A stretch of 64,000 nt of DNA from Sphingomonadales bacterium (lineage in GTDB: Bacteria > Pseudomonadota > Alphaproteobacteria > Sphingomonadales > Sphingomonadaceae), in NCBI GenBank assembly GCA_025362295.1, contig JANYGX010000008.1:1-64000 (forward strand), read 5' to 3'. Below, piece by piece: positions 21,401 to 32,200 of this stretch. The translations under genes and the position numbers were made by a program. The notes beneath the pieces were generated by a model, which had not been told where the DNA came from, ran no database searches, and was given only the letters and a program-made list of their open reading frames with translations. Positions within the stretch are counted from its first letter, which is position 1; each line of letters starts with the position of its first letter.

Positions 21401-22392
21401 AACGCAGCGAGCAAAGCATCTCGCTTTGCTATCAAGCTTGCAACTGTTGGTTGTTCCGCCCAGGCCATGGCTTGTTCTAACCGCGTGAGCGCCTCGGGTG
21501 ATATTTCATCAAGCGCATCAGCGACTGCGTTCATTTCTGCCATGTCTCCGGAACAGTGCAGGGCAATATCGCACCCTGCATCCATCGCCATGCGTGTGCG
21601 CTTACCAAAATCACCGCTGAGCGCCTTCATGCCGAGGTCATCGGACATCAACAGCCCGCCAAAGCCAATGTTCTGGCGAATGATATTTTTAATAATGTGG
21701 TTTGAATGTGTGGCGCAAAGATTGGTTTGCCACGCGGGATAAACCACGTGGGCCGTCATTGCCATCGGTGCATCGGCAAGCTCTCGAAAAGGCGCCATAT
21801 CCTGTTCAAGCTCACCGGCATTAGCGTGCACTATGGGTAACTCAAGATGACTGTCGGCCCCTGCCCGTCCATGGCCGGGCAGGTGTTTGATCACACCAAC
21901 AATGCCACCGGCTTGCAAGCCATCCAGTGTGGCGCGGCCAAGGGCCGCTACAGTTGCCGGGTCGTGGCCGTATGCCCGATCGCCAATAATATCATGAGCC
22001 CCCGGTACAGGCACATCGAGCAGTGGCAGGCAATTGACCGTGATACCAAGGTCGGCCAGATCAAGCGCTATCGCTTGGGCATTCAGCCGCGCCGCCTTGA
22101 GGCCAGCCGCAGGGTTTTTTGCAAAAAGCACACCGAATGTGGCAGCACATGGGAAGGCAGGCGATAAAGGGGGCCGCAATCGCGCGACCCGCCCACCCTC
22201 TTGATCAATTAAAATCGGCAGACGGGCGTTGCCGGACAGGGTTTTCAAATCGGCACACAGCGCTCTGACCTGATCCCGCGCGGTGATGTTGCGCGTGAAA
22301 AGGATATAACCTGCCGGGTTAATGGCTTTGAAAAAAGCGCGCTCCAGCTCTGTAACGCTGGGGCCTGACAGGCCAAAAAAAGCAGGTTTCAT
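21397..22392 (-). CDS. nagZ: Beta-N-acetylhexosaminidase (GH3)
   Basis: Cytoplasmic muropeptide-recycling enzyme that removes N-acetylglucosamine from anhydro-muropeptides, 331 residues. It carries the GH3 motifs [13 protein letters not shown], the [14 protein letters not shown] loop with the histidine acid/base, and [10 protein letters not shown], containing the nucleophilic aspartate. In many alphaproteobacteria nagZ sits beside scpA/scpB and tatA; here its neighbours are an acyl-CoA dehydrogenase and, divergently, the Sec accessory operon. The start [18 protein letters not shown] is typical. Confidence 0.95.
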
Positions 22393-22546
22393 GAGTAATT
22401 GTCCTTATTTATTATGTTATCTATGTGCGTAAAGGGAACTCCCGCAGCAGCATGGGGCACAGGCGTCGCTCAAAACTTGTGTTCATATCATCCAGCTGTA
22501 TAGTCCGCAGCTTACAATTCTCGCAAGTCAGGGTTTACACACGTTC

Positions 22547-22900
22547 ATGGTTTCAGATTATATTATTGGTACGGCGCACGCACAATCTTTGGGCGTGGGG
22601 TCCGGAGGCGCTGCATCCTTGATGCAATTTTTGCCGCTTGTCGCCATTTTCATCATTTTCTACTTTCTGCTTATACGCCCGCAGCAGAAACGGGTGAGCG
22701 ATCACAAAACCATGGTGAGCAATGTCAAGCGTGGCGACACTGTTGTCACCGGCGGTGGCATTATCGGCAAGGTCACGCAGGTGAAAGACGAAGAGGTTGA
22801 AGTTGAAATTGCGCCGAACACCCGCATCAAGGTGGTAAAGTCCACCCTTTCTGATGTGCGCGTCAAAGGTGAACCTGCCAACGACATCGAGAAGAAATAA
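22547..22900 (+). CDS. yajC: Preprotein translocase subunit YajC
   Basis: Single-pass inner-membrane protein of the SecDF-YajC accessory complex, 117 residues. The short N-terminal segment (MVSDYIIGTAHAQS) precedes the transmembrane helix LMQFLPLVAIFIIFYFLLIR and the conserved RPQQKRVSDHKTM. The soluble C-terminal beta domain contains GDTVVTGGGIIGKV. It is the first gene of a yajC-secD-secF operon: secD starts 3 bp after its stop. Confidence 0.95.
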   Translation: MVSDYIIGTAHAQSLGVGSGGAASLMQFLPLVAIFIIFYFLLIRPQQKRVSDHKTMVSNVKRGDTVVTGGGIIGKVTQVKDEEVEVEIAPNTRIKVVKSTLSDVRVKGEPANDIEKK

Positions 22901-22903
22901 GCC

Positions 22904-24520
22904 ATGCTAGATTTCCCGCGCTGGAAGATCAGCTTCATAGCCCTTGTGCTGTTTCTGGGCGCGCTCTTTGTGTTGCCAAATTTCTTTTCGGCAAAGCAGG
23001 TGGAAAGCTGGCCAGGCTGGCTGCCCAATCGCCAATTGGCGCTGGGTCTGGATTTGCAGGGTGGATCCTATTTGCAACTGGAGGCTGACACCAAGGAACT
23101 CACACAGACCACGCTGGAAAAGCTTGAAGACGCCGTCAACCTTGGATTGCGCGATGTAAAAACCAAAAGCGGAGAAAATGTGGATGTGTCCACCTTCACC
23201 GTCGATGGTAATACACTCAGTTTTCTAGTGCGCAATCCGGCTGACGTTGACTCGGTGATGCAGATGGTGACCAAGCAGCGCGTGCCGGTGGGTTCTGGCC
23301 TTGGCCAATATAACTTTGATGCGCGCGTTGTTGACAGCACCCGCATTCAACTCACATTAACCGATGCTGGCCTACTAGACCGCAAACAAAAAGCCATGGA
23401 GCAAGTGGTGCAGGTGGTGCGCAAGCGGGTTGATGGGCTTGGCACCAAAGAGGCATCGGTGACACGCCAGGGTGATGACCGGGTAATCGTGCAGGTGCCG
23501 GGTTTGCAGGATCCATCGCGGCTGAAAGCGCTGATTGGCAAAACCGCAAAACTTGAGTTCAAGCTGCTCGCCGAAAATGTAACACCAGAGATGATTGCCA
23601 AAGGCCGCAGCTTGCCGGGCACGGAGCTTCTGCCGGTTGCCAAACAGCCTGGCAATATTATGGCCGTACGCCGACGCGCGGATGTTTCCGGCGAAAATTT
23701 GACTGATGCCCGTGCGGCACAAAGCCAGCAAGGTGCAGGCGGCTGGGAAGTGGCGTTTGAACTGGATTCCATCGGCGCGCGTCGTTTTGGTGATGTGACA
23801 CAGCACAATGTTGGCAAGCCGTTTGCCATCATCCTTGACCATGAAATTATTTCATCACCCGTTATCAATTCGCCTATTCTCGGCGGCAGTGGTGTCATCA
23901 CGGGTAGTTATACAGCACAAGAGGCATCAGATTTTGCTGCCCTGCTCCGCGCTGGTGCCTTGCCAGCAAAGCTTACAGTGATAGAGGAGCGCACGGTTGG
24001 CCCTGATCTTGGGGCCGACTCGATCAAGGCCGGCAAGCTTGCCAGCATTATCGGCATTATTGCCGTGATCATGTTCATGCTTGTCACTTACGGCCGGTTT
24101 GGTGTGTATTCAACCATAGCCCTTATCTTTAACGTGATGCTGATTTTTGCCTGCATGACAGCATCCGGTGCCACCATGACACTCCCCGGCATTGCCGGTC
24201 TGGTGCTGACCATAGGGGCGGCGGTCGATGCCAACGTGCTGATCTTTGAACGCATCCGTGAAGAACTGCGTGCCGGTCGCACAGCCATACACGCTGTAGA
24301 TACCGGATACCGCGAGGCGACGCGCACCATTCTCGATGCCAACGTCACCAACATTATTGCTGCGATCATCATGCTGACCTTTGGCACTGGGCCGATCAAG
24401 GGTTTTGCTGTGTTGCTGACCTTTGGCATTATCACATCGGTGTTCACAGCTGTCACCTTCAGCCGGATGCTGATTGTATTTTACCTGCGCCGCAACAGGC
24501 CGAAAGCATTGGTGATCTAG
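22904..24520 (+). CDS. secD: Protein translocase subunit SecD
   Basis: Proton-motive-force-driven RND-type subunit that assists the late stage of SecYEG translocation, 538 residues. TM1 is near residue 10, followed by the GLDLQGGSYLQLE motif opening the first periplasmic domain. The D4/D5 motifs FGDVTQHNVGKPFAIILD, GLVLTIGAAVDANVLIFERI and the EATRTILDANVTNIIAAIIM stretch lie in the C-terminal membrane domain. secF starts 1 bp after its stop. Length and order are standard. Confidence 0.97.
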   Translation: MLDFPRWKISFIALVLFLGALFVLPNFFSAKQVESWPGWLPNRQLALGLDLQGGSYLQLEADTKELTQTTLEKLEDAVNLGLRDVKTKSGENVDVSTFTVDGNTLSFLVRNPADVDSVMQMVTKQRVPVGSGLGQYNFDARVVDSTRIQLTLTDAGLLDRKQKAMEQVVQVVRKRVDGLGTKEASVTRQGDDRVIVQVPGLQDPSRLKALIGKTAKLEFKLLAENVTPEMIAKGRSLPGTELLPVAKQPGNIMAVRRRADVSGENLTDARAAQSQQGAGGWEVAFELDSIGARRFGDVTQHNVGKPFAIILDHEIISSPVINSPILGGSGVITGSYTAQEASDFAALLRAGALPAKLTVIEERTVGPDLGADSIKAGKLASIIGIIAVIMFMLVTYGRFGVYSTIALIFNVMLIFACMTASGATMTLPGIAGLVLTIGAAVDANVLIFERIREELRAGRTAIHAVDTGYREATRTILDANVTNIIAAIIMLTFGTGPIKGFAVLLTFGIITSVFTAVTFSRMLIVFYLRRNRPKALVI

Positions 24521-24521
24521 T

Positions 24522-25472
24522 ATGAGACTTTTGAAACTTGTTCCTGACAACACCAACATTCATTTTCTGAAGTGGCGCAATGTAGCGACTATCTTTTCAC
24601 TGATTTTGGTGTTTGGGTCGCTGGCTTTGGTGGCTGTGCGCGGCCTTAACCTCGGGGTTGATTTTCGCGGCGGCATCAAAATGGAGGTGAGCTTTCCCGC
24701 GACGGCGCCGCAAGACAAACTGCGCACCGAACTCAACACACTGGGCCTTGGCAAGGTGGCTATCCAACAAATTGGCAAACCAACAGATGTGGCCATTGCC
24801 TTGCCGTTTCAGGCTGGCGGTGAAAAAGGCCAGCAAATTGCTGTTGACAAGGTGAAGGCGGATTTGCTGGCAAAATATGGCCAGACTATAAAATTCTCCC
24901 GCGTTGAAACGGTCGGCGGCAAAGTCGGTGGTGAACTCACCCAGTCTGCTTATTATTCAGCCATCATCGGCATGCTGGCGATTGCGGCCTACATCTGGAT
25001 ACGCTTTGAATGGCAGTTCGGTCTGGGGGCTTTATTGTCGCTCGTGCACGATGTCTCGATCACGCTTGGCTTTTTTGCCATTACCCAATTTGAATTTAAT
25101 TTGCAGATCGTTGCAGCCCTCCTCACTATCATCGGTTATTCACTCAATGACACGATTGTGGTTTACGATCGTATCCGGGAGAACCTGCGTAAATACCGCA
25201 AAATGGATATGGAGGCCCTGCTGGATCTGTCAATCAACGAAACACTGTCCCGCACCATCATGACATCGCTCACCATGGTATTGTCATTGCTGTCACTGTT
25301 GATTTTTGGCGGCGAAGTTATTCGCGGTTTTGCCGCTGCCATGCTGCTTGGCATCGTCATCGGCACGTATTCCTCCATTTACATAGCAGCCCCTATGCTG
25401 ATCTGGATGAAGGTTGGCCGCGACAGCTTTCTGCCGCTGGCCACCAGCAAGAACGAAAAAGCGCGGGCCTAA
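24522..25472 (+). CDS. secF: Protein translocase subunit SecF
   Basis: Partner of SecD in the inner membrane, 316 residues. TM1 is followed by LNLGVDFRGGIKMEV, the conserved GVDFxGG motif. Later come LTIIGYSLNDTIVVYDRIRE (the proton-path aspartate region) and ETLSRTIMTSLTMVLSLLSL, as in all SecF proteins. Six transmembrane helices are expected. Its stop overlaps by 4 bp the end of the convergent outer-membrane protein gene. Confidence 0.97.
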   Translation: MRLLKLVPDNTNIHFLKWRNVATIFSLILVFGSLALVAVRGLNLGVDFRGGIKMEVSFPATAPQDKLRTELNTLGLGKVAIQQIGKPTDVAIALPFQAGGEKGQQIAVDKVKADLLAKYGQTIKFSRVETVGGKVGGELTQSAYYSAIIGMLAIAAYIWIRFEWQFGLGALLSLVHDVSITLGFFAITQFEFNLQIVAALLTIIGYSLNDTIVVYDRIRENLRKYRKMDMEALLDLSINETLSRTIMTSLTMVLSLLSLLIFGGEVIRGFAAAMLLGIVIGTYSSIYIAAPMLIWMKVGRDSFLPLATSKNEKARA

Positions 25473-28400
25473 TATTTCGCAATCACGTTGAAGAATACGC
25501 CGTTCTGATTGTAATTCAGGTTGGTGAGATCGTCCGAGTAGTTGGTGAAGTTATACCCCACGCCAACTTTCAAATTCTTGCCAAAGTGCCGGTACACACC
25601 AACCAGCGCACCCAACCGGGCATCTTGAGCCTGACTGACAGACAAGCGACGCAGTTCGGCCAGAGCATCCCATTCCTTGACCACCCGCACATCAGCGCGC
25701 ACGGCAAAGAACTGTGCACTGGATGAAAACCACTGGGATGTAGCATCGCGTGTGGCGCGGAGTTCGCCGACCCGGTAAGCGTACTTTCCACCAATGGCCA
25801 GATAGCGGTTGAGCTGATATGTGCCGTCGATGGCAAACACGTGACTGCGCTGCGCATAGTTGACCGCTTGACCGCTGGCGCTCAACTGGCCTGCCGAAGC
25901 AAGATCATACAGGAAGGTGTATTTCGCCAGCACATTGAGCCGGTCATTTTTAACAGGCCGATAGGCGGTTGCGGCTACAGCCTCATAATAATTAGCCGTG
26001 AGCGCATCGGATTTCTGACCGCTGGATGTGGCAAGATTGATTTTGCCATATACCCGCCAATCATCGTTTGGTTTATACGATAGACTGTTGCGCGTCGCCC
26101 AAGTTGAACGATTGCCAAGCAGGCTGTTATCATCGGTGCGGTGTTCCATGGAGGAACTCCAGCGCCACTGGGCATCGGTGTAATCAACATTTGTGCCGTA
26201 GGTGCTGCGTACAATATCCCCTGATGCTGCATCACTGAGGGCACCGTGCTCATAGCGAATGCCAAAGCGCCAGGTTTTCGATGGGGCAAAGTCTACACCG
26301 TAAGCCTGGGTGAGGCCCGATGGGCCTGTACCCTGATCGTAGCGCCCTTCTCCAAACACAGAAATTGCATCCGTAAAGCGGTAACGCGATATTGCCGACA
26401 GGCGACCCAATCGGCCCGTATTGAAACTGTCGGGGCTTTCAGCCGCCAGTGCGTAGCTTAAATTCAATGAGCCGCGTTCGCTGAAGGCATATTCTGCGCC
26501 GATGTTGGCACCAACACCGCGATTGCCATCGGTGACTTCAGCACTCAATCGTGTACGCTGATCAAGCTGGATGTCGCCGCCACCGCCGTAGCGTTGATTG
26601 TCTGTGCGGCCCGTGTCTGTCATCAAGCTGGTTTGGCCGGTAAAGTAGATAGACCACGGGCGCGAGCGCACTGCCTCAGCGGCGTGTGGCACCGGTGATA
26701 CACTGGATTTCGCACGTTCACTTTCAGCCAGAGACGCTGGTGTGCCACGCAACGGCACATGGCCTGCGCTGCGGTACCCAACCGTAATGGCACCGTCTGT
26801 ACGGGTGCCGACCTCGTTGAGTATGGGTGAAGCCGTGCCGGCAAAGCCGCCACGTTTGTCGTTGCGCACACCGGCCTTGGCAAATAAGCCATTGGTAAAG
26901 TCATGCGTAACGCCAACTTCAATGGCATGATTATCCGCTTGCGTGCTGGTGGTAAAATCGGCCTTGCCAATGAGCGATGTTCTGGCACCAAGTGCAATGT
27001 CAGCGGTTGCGCCGGTTTGCTCGATGTCCTGTCCGCCAGTGAGCACACCGGGGCTGGAAAACCCGGCCTCGCGTTTGCGCCAATAGGCACCGACACGTCC
27101 GTGACCATGGGAAAAATCTGACAGATCAGCCGCAGCCTCAAAGGCGTAGGCGCCCGCATTGCCACCGGCCGCCTGCACCTGATTGAACTCATAGCCGCCA
27201 GAGGCCGATTGTGTCGTGCCGCTGTCAGCACCATTCGATTTCGCAAGCTCTGCCTTGACATACGTGCCGGGTTTGTAACGCACCAGCACATCGCCGCCGT
27301 ACAGCGTCTGGTGGGATTGGTCATCGCCCTGATGATAGGCTGAACCGCCAATGCGAACATGATCACCCAGCCACTGCGATCCACTCCCACCCAATGTGAA
27401 TGTGCCCGGTGACGTCAGGCCCGGTGAGTATTCGTACGTACTGACCAGATACACAGGGTTGCCGGCAAGGGCTGAAGTGCGCACAAACTGGCCGGCCTCG
27501 GCGGTGATAGGCACCAGCTGACGCAGCAGTATCCGCCCTTGCAGATAATTCACATCATAATCCTGTGCCGCAATCAGCTCCCGTCGCTCCAGCACCAGGC
27601 CGGAATCCCGATCGCGGGTTTCAACATAAACCCGTTCAGACCCTTGCGTGATATCCTGATGACGTAAATAATATAGCGTGCCGCCGGTTGATGCGAACTC
27701 TTCGCGTGTGCCGAGCGTTCCAGGGTCAGCGGCAAAACCGGATACGATTGTTTTCTTCTCACCATACTGGGTGACAGCACCAGATTTCCAATCGAGTTTG
27801 CCACCATAGAGGCTACGCGAAAATTGCATCAGCTCATTATCCGTAAGGCTGGTCTGGAAATTTCCCCAGAGCAGCTGGCTCTTCGGGTCTTCGACCCGCA
27901 CATAGAAGCGACCATAAGTTGGTGCATCTTCAACCGTTGTGCTGTCGTCCCCATACACCGGATAGTGCGTGTTGCCATCAAGACGCAGCAACAATGAACG
28001 CGGGTCTTTCTGGTTGAACTGGCTGAACAGATGGTTGAAGGCCTGTTCACCCGTGTCGGCGGACGCCGTGACTTTATATTGATCGTTTAATTTGCCTTTG
28101 TAGTAGAAGGCAAACCTGCCATCCACATAGTTGGTGCGCGTATCGGCATTGTCACCTTGCAAGGCGGCTGCATTGGCCTCGTTGTTCCAGCTGCGATGGC
28201 CAGCCGTTACATCACCAATCGCCACCAGAAAATGGTCAGCGCGTTTGATTTCAACAGGCCGTTCAACCTTTGTCTCTGTGCCATCGCTGGCTTTGATCAC
28301 ATACGTAATTTTATCCATGCCCTCAGGCACTATTTGCTCGGCAACAAATTTACCGTCGGCAGTTACGGGCACATTTTGCCCAAACACCGATACAGTGGCA

Positions 28401-29212
28401 CCAGGTGGAATATCGCTGCCGCTGACTGTAACTGTTGCGCCTTTGACACTGATGTTGCCAACGATGCGGTTGTTTTCAAGCACCGGCCCAGTGCGTTCGT
28501 CTTTGTCAGAACCTTCCATGGCGCGTGTGATACGCAACGGCTGCACCAATGTTTCATCGTAGCGTCCGGTTTTGGAATATACCCGCAGTGTGTAGCGGTA
28601 ATTACCATCTTCACCAAGTGCTGGAGTCCACAAGGTGGGTTCGCCCAATTTTACTGGAATGCGAAGGTACGGAGCGGCATCGCGATTATCATTCGCGCGG
28701 TAAATCAGGATTTCGGCAGTGTCGATATAGCGTGCATAGTTGCTGTGATTATAAAAACGCAGCGTATCGCCTGGCGCCACATACGGTCGGCTCGACACCA
28801 CACTGAGGGCAGGCTCCATATGAAGACTGTCCGCCTGGATCAATGTGCGCGAAGTGGAGTTCGCGTGCGGTGATGTCTTGATGGCAGGCGCTGCCACATC
28901 GGCACGGCGCATCACATCGGCTTGTTGCACCGTTGCGGCAGCATCCACTGGCACACCATCAACGCTCACTCTGAACGGTGACGTGTTGGTCACATGGCCT
29001 GAGGTTTCAAGATTAGGTTCAACATGTGTTTTTTCAACCGTGCTGTCATCCCTGAGCGGGCCGCAGCGGCGGTCTGTGTTATTAGCTGCACAGTAAGCCG
29101 GTGAGGCTTCGATGCAGTTGAATGTGCATTCCGCTGACAGAACTGGTGTAATGGCAAGTTTGGAAACGCTGATCAGCAAAACTGATGCGAGGGTGAGGCT
29201 CTTGATGCTCAT
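25469..29212 (-). CDS. Large outer-membrane beta-barrel protein with N-terminal Ig-like region
   Basis: A 1247-residue protein. The signal peptide ends at about VLSAEC (residue 28). Residues to about 350 are beta-rich and extracytoplasmic-looking (RPYVAPGDTLRFYNHSNYAR; GNISVKGATVTVSG). From about 350 to the C-terminus long runs of alternating amphipathic strands with aromatic girdle residues continue to the terminal tyrosine (GVFFNVIAKY), as expected for a barrel assembled by BAM. I do not recognise a named family. The start codon overlaps the stop of the upstream 2842-residue gene (ATGA), so the two are translationally coupled and probably form one surface complex. A secretion or anchoring role for the giant partner is an inference. 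Confidence 0.7.
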   Translation of the reverse strand: MSIKSLTLASVLLISVSKLAITPVLSAECTFNCIEASPAYCAANNTDRRCGPLRDDSTVEKTHVEPNLETSGHVTNTSPFRVSVDGVPVDAAATVQQADVMRRADVAAPAIKTSPHANSTSRTLIQADSLHMEPALSVVSSRPYVAPGDTLRFYNHSNYARYIDTAEILIYRANDNRDAAPYLRIPVKLGEPTLWTPALGEDGNYRYTLRVYSKTGRYDETLVQPLRITRAMEGSDKDERTGPVLENNRIVGNISVKGATVTVSGSDIPPGATVSVFGQNVPVTADGKFVAEQIVPEGMDKITYVIKASDGTETKVERPVEIKRADHFLVAIGDVTAGHRSWNNEANAAALQGDNADTRTNYVDGRFAFYYKGKLNDQYKVTASADTGEQAFNHLFSQFNQKDPRSLLLRLDGNTHYPVYGDDSTTVEDAPTYGRFYVRVEDPKSQLLWGNFQTSLTDNELMQFSRSLYGGKLDWKSGAVTQYGEKKTIVSGFAADPGTLGTREEFASTGGTLYYLRHQDITQGSERVYVETRDRDSGLVLERRELIAAQDYDVNYLQGRILLRQLVPITAEAGQFVRTSALAGNPVYLVSTYEYSPGLTSPGTFTLGGSGSQWLGDHVRIGGSAYHQGDDQSHQTLYGGDVLVRYKPGTYVKAELAKSNGADSGTTQSASGGYEFNQVQAAGGNAGAYAFEAAADLSDFSHGHGRVGAYWRKREAGFSSPGVLTGGQDIEQTGATADIALGARTSLIGKADFTTSTQADNHAIEVGVTHDFTNGLFAKAGVRNDKRGGFAGTASPILNEVGTRTDGAITVGYRSAGHVPLRGTPASLAESERAKSSVSPVPHAAEAVRSRPWSIYFTGQTSLMTDTGRTDNQRYGGGGDIQLDQRTRLSAEVTDGNRGVGANIGAEYAFSERGSLNLSYALAAESPDSFNTGRLGRLSAISRYRFTDAISVFGEGRYDQGTGPSGLTQAYGVDFAPSKTWRFGIRYEHGALSDAASGDIVRSTYGTNVDYTDAQWRWSSSMEHRTDDNSLLGNRSTWATRNSLSYKPNDDWRVYGKINLATSSGQKSDALTANYYEAVAATAYRPVKNDRLNVLAKYTFLYDLASAGQLSASGQAVNYAQRSHVFAIDGTYQLNRYLAIGGKYAYRVGELRATRDATSQWFSSSAQFFAVRADVRVVKEWDALAELRRLSVSQAQDARLGALVGVYRHFGKNLKVGVGYNFTNYSDDLTNLNYNQNGVFFNVIAKY

Positions 29213-32200
29213 TGGACGCCTCCTTCTACATGCGACTCTGGGGTGATAATTTCCTGCTCGATGGTCAATCGATAGCGATCCCCGTCCTTCCTCCAGCAGT
29301 TGCGGATTGCGTCAACAAGCGCATTGATACGGGCTTTGGCAGTCTCCTTAGTTTCACTGGTTTGTGTGTAAACCACACGCAGCACACTGGGCTTCTCCGC
29401 AAGCGTGGCTGCAAGCTTGGTGAGCTCTGTCTTGTAAGTTTCAATCACATCGTTTTGATTGAATGCAGCACCCGTCACATCCAGTCGAACAACACGGTTG
29501 AGGCTTGCACCGAAGTTAAGTTTGACAAACTTGCCGCGTGTAAGCCGCACTGTTTCTGGGTTCTCCGTGGTCATACGGTAACCGGTTGGCAGTGTGCGGG
29601 TGTCAAGTTTCAAGATGAAGTTGGAGCCGCGATCTTCGTTGGCAATCATCGGGCAAGTGATGTGGTAGCGACCGAACTGATCCGTCGTTACCAGCAAGCC
29701 GTTAACAGTTGCCAGCCGCACACCGGGCAAACCAGGTTCATCATTATCCTGAATGCCGTTATTGTTTTTGTCGTCAAACACCTTACCGATAATGTCGGTG
29801 CAATCGAAGTCTGCATCTGGCACAATCCGTACTGTGGCTTCTGCAATATCAGATACCTTAGTTTGCACAATCTGGTTGACGGCATAGGCCTGGTTGACAT
29901 GGTTGCCTTCTTTTACACCGGCACCAACCGTCAACAACAGGTCGTAACGTTTAGTTTCTTGCGGAGCGAATGACTGGTTGATCCACGACAGCTCACGCAA
30001 GACACGCGCTGGTTCCGCAGCCACGTTGTTGATGCGTGCGCTGTTGATGCGATACTGGAAGCCTGCAGGCATATAGTCACTGATGGTGATGCCTGTCAGG
30101 CTGCCGTTCAGCGTGTTGCGTGCTGAAATGCTGTAGGGCACCAGTTGCCCGCGTGTGACGTTGACCAACGGCGTGGTCTTGGTCACCACAATCGCACCCT
30201 TGAGAACAGGATCGATCGGGATGTTGTTGTTGATGACTGGCGCCGACACACCCGGGGTGAGCGTAAACGACAGGAAGTAAGCCGTTGACGCTGTGCCAGC
30301 GGCACAATTCTGGACTGTGTTCAAGGCCGGGGCACCATCGATCAGCGACATGAGCGCTGGGTCAGGTGTTGCACCAACAGTGTGTGGCCCTGTGCACGGC
30401 GGTATAATGCTTGATGGCTGCGTCGGGTTGTAGCTACCTGATGGCGGTGTCACCTTCAGGGTGTAAGTGCCTGCAGGCGCACCAGAAAGCAGCAGGAACT
30501 GGTAAATACCGTCCGCAGCAGTTTTCTGCGAAAGATTGGTTGCACCGCCAAGCAGATGCAGAGACGGATCAAAACCACTTGGACCGCTGATCGTGACCGT
30601 GGCATTTTCAACCAGCGTTCTGCGCACGGAGTCGTAGACAACGCCCGATGGATCAAGCGGCAGGCTCTGTTGTGGCACAGTGCCACCGGGAACAAGTGTT
30701 ATATTGGTGATTTCACCATTGATAAGTTGAGCCTTGCCGGGGTTGGCTGCGCTGTTATCCTCATTGGTGCGGCTGCCGCCCATGGCAGTACCCTTCGGAC
30801 TGACAAAGCGAATGCGATACCCTGTGCCCGGTGCGATATTGCTGAAACCATAGGCACCCTTGCTGTCCGTTATCGTTGTGGAAACAACAGTGTTGCCCAG
30901 CAACAGTTGCACAGTCCAGCCAGCTTCCAACTGTTCAGAGCTTTCACGGATACGGTCGTGATTGGCATCAAACCACACCGTGCCGCTGATCTGGCCGCTT
31001 GCACCCTTTTCGCCAAACAGATAGCCGGCTGCATCAGCAGAGTTGGCAAGCGCAATACTACCAATTTGGTCAGCGCTTATAACACCGCCAGATGTGCCAA
31101 CCATGTTGGTGCCCTGACCAAAGCCTGCTGGTTGCGTTTCATTGAGTGTGTAGGTGCCGTCTGGCAAGCCTGCAAACTTATAGCTGCCGTCTTGTGCTGT
31201 AATTTGGTTGCATGTGCCAGCCGGGCTTAGCGCTGCCAAATAGGTGCAGATGTTCTCACCGCGCGCTGTGGTGCCAGATAATGTAACAACTGTGTTTGGA
31301 ATGACCGGTTCATTCGGATCACGCTGCGCATTGCCGTTGCTGTCGTTGTAGACCAGACCGGCAAGTGATCCTGTCAGTTCGCCAAAGTTTACATCTGGAA
31401 TTTGTGTGCCGGCCACAACCGTGAAATGGTTGGTGTTGCTGTTATTTTCAGCACCACTTGAATAGCCGTTGGGCTGAATTTCAACCACATCATACATGCC
31501 AGCCTCGATATCCGGGAAGCTGTAGCGACCATCAGCACCTGTCACTGTGGTGGCAATCAAGGCACCATTTTGGCGAAGCTCGATCGTGACACCTGATAAG
31601 GCCGGATCTGTAGCGTCTTTCACGCCATTGCGGTTGCGGTCATCATAGACGACGCCGCTAAGGCCCTGGCCGCGCTCGCCGAAATCATAGGCTGTGGCAT
31701 CAGTCGCAACGGAAAGAGCAATGGCGCTGATCACATTGTTGCCCACTGTGCCGCCAGCCGTGCCCTGATGGTTGATTCCGTTCACATAATTCGTAGGCTG
31801 GGTTTCTGTGATGGTGTAGGTGCCAGCCAGCAGTGTATCGAACTTATAAGTGCCGTCGGCTGCTGTGGTGGTGGTTGCACTCACGGCACGGCCTGCGGCA
31901 TCGGTGCCGGTTAAGGTCAGTGTAACACTTCCAATGCCGCGCTCCGTGCTCTGGCGAACGCCGTCGTTTGATGCGTCAACAAACACGTTGCCGCCAACAG
32001 ATGAGTAGGTGTTGCCAAATTTGAGCTGTTGTGCGCCGCCTGCTGTTACCGTCACAGCCACAGTTTTGGGTGTGCTTACACCATAACCAGCGGGTTGAAC
32101 CTCCTCAATGGTGTAGGTGCCGGCTGGCAGGTTGTTGAAGCTGAAGCTGCCATCTGTGCCAGTGGTGGTGCGCGCAATTTCTGCACCACTCTGGTCGTGC

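Noticed and set aside
26623-27390. 255-codon frame on the same strand as the barrel protein
   Set aside because: Alternative frame within the long barrel gene; Arg/Pro/Cys-rich shadow composition.
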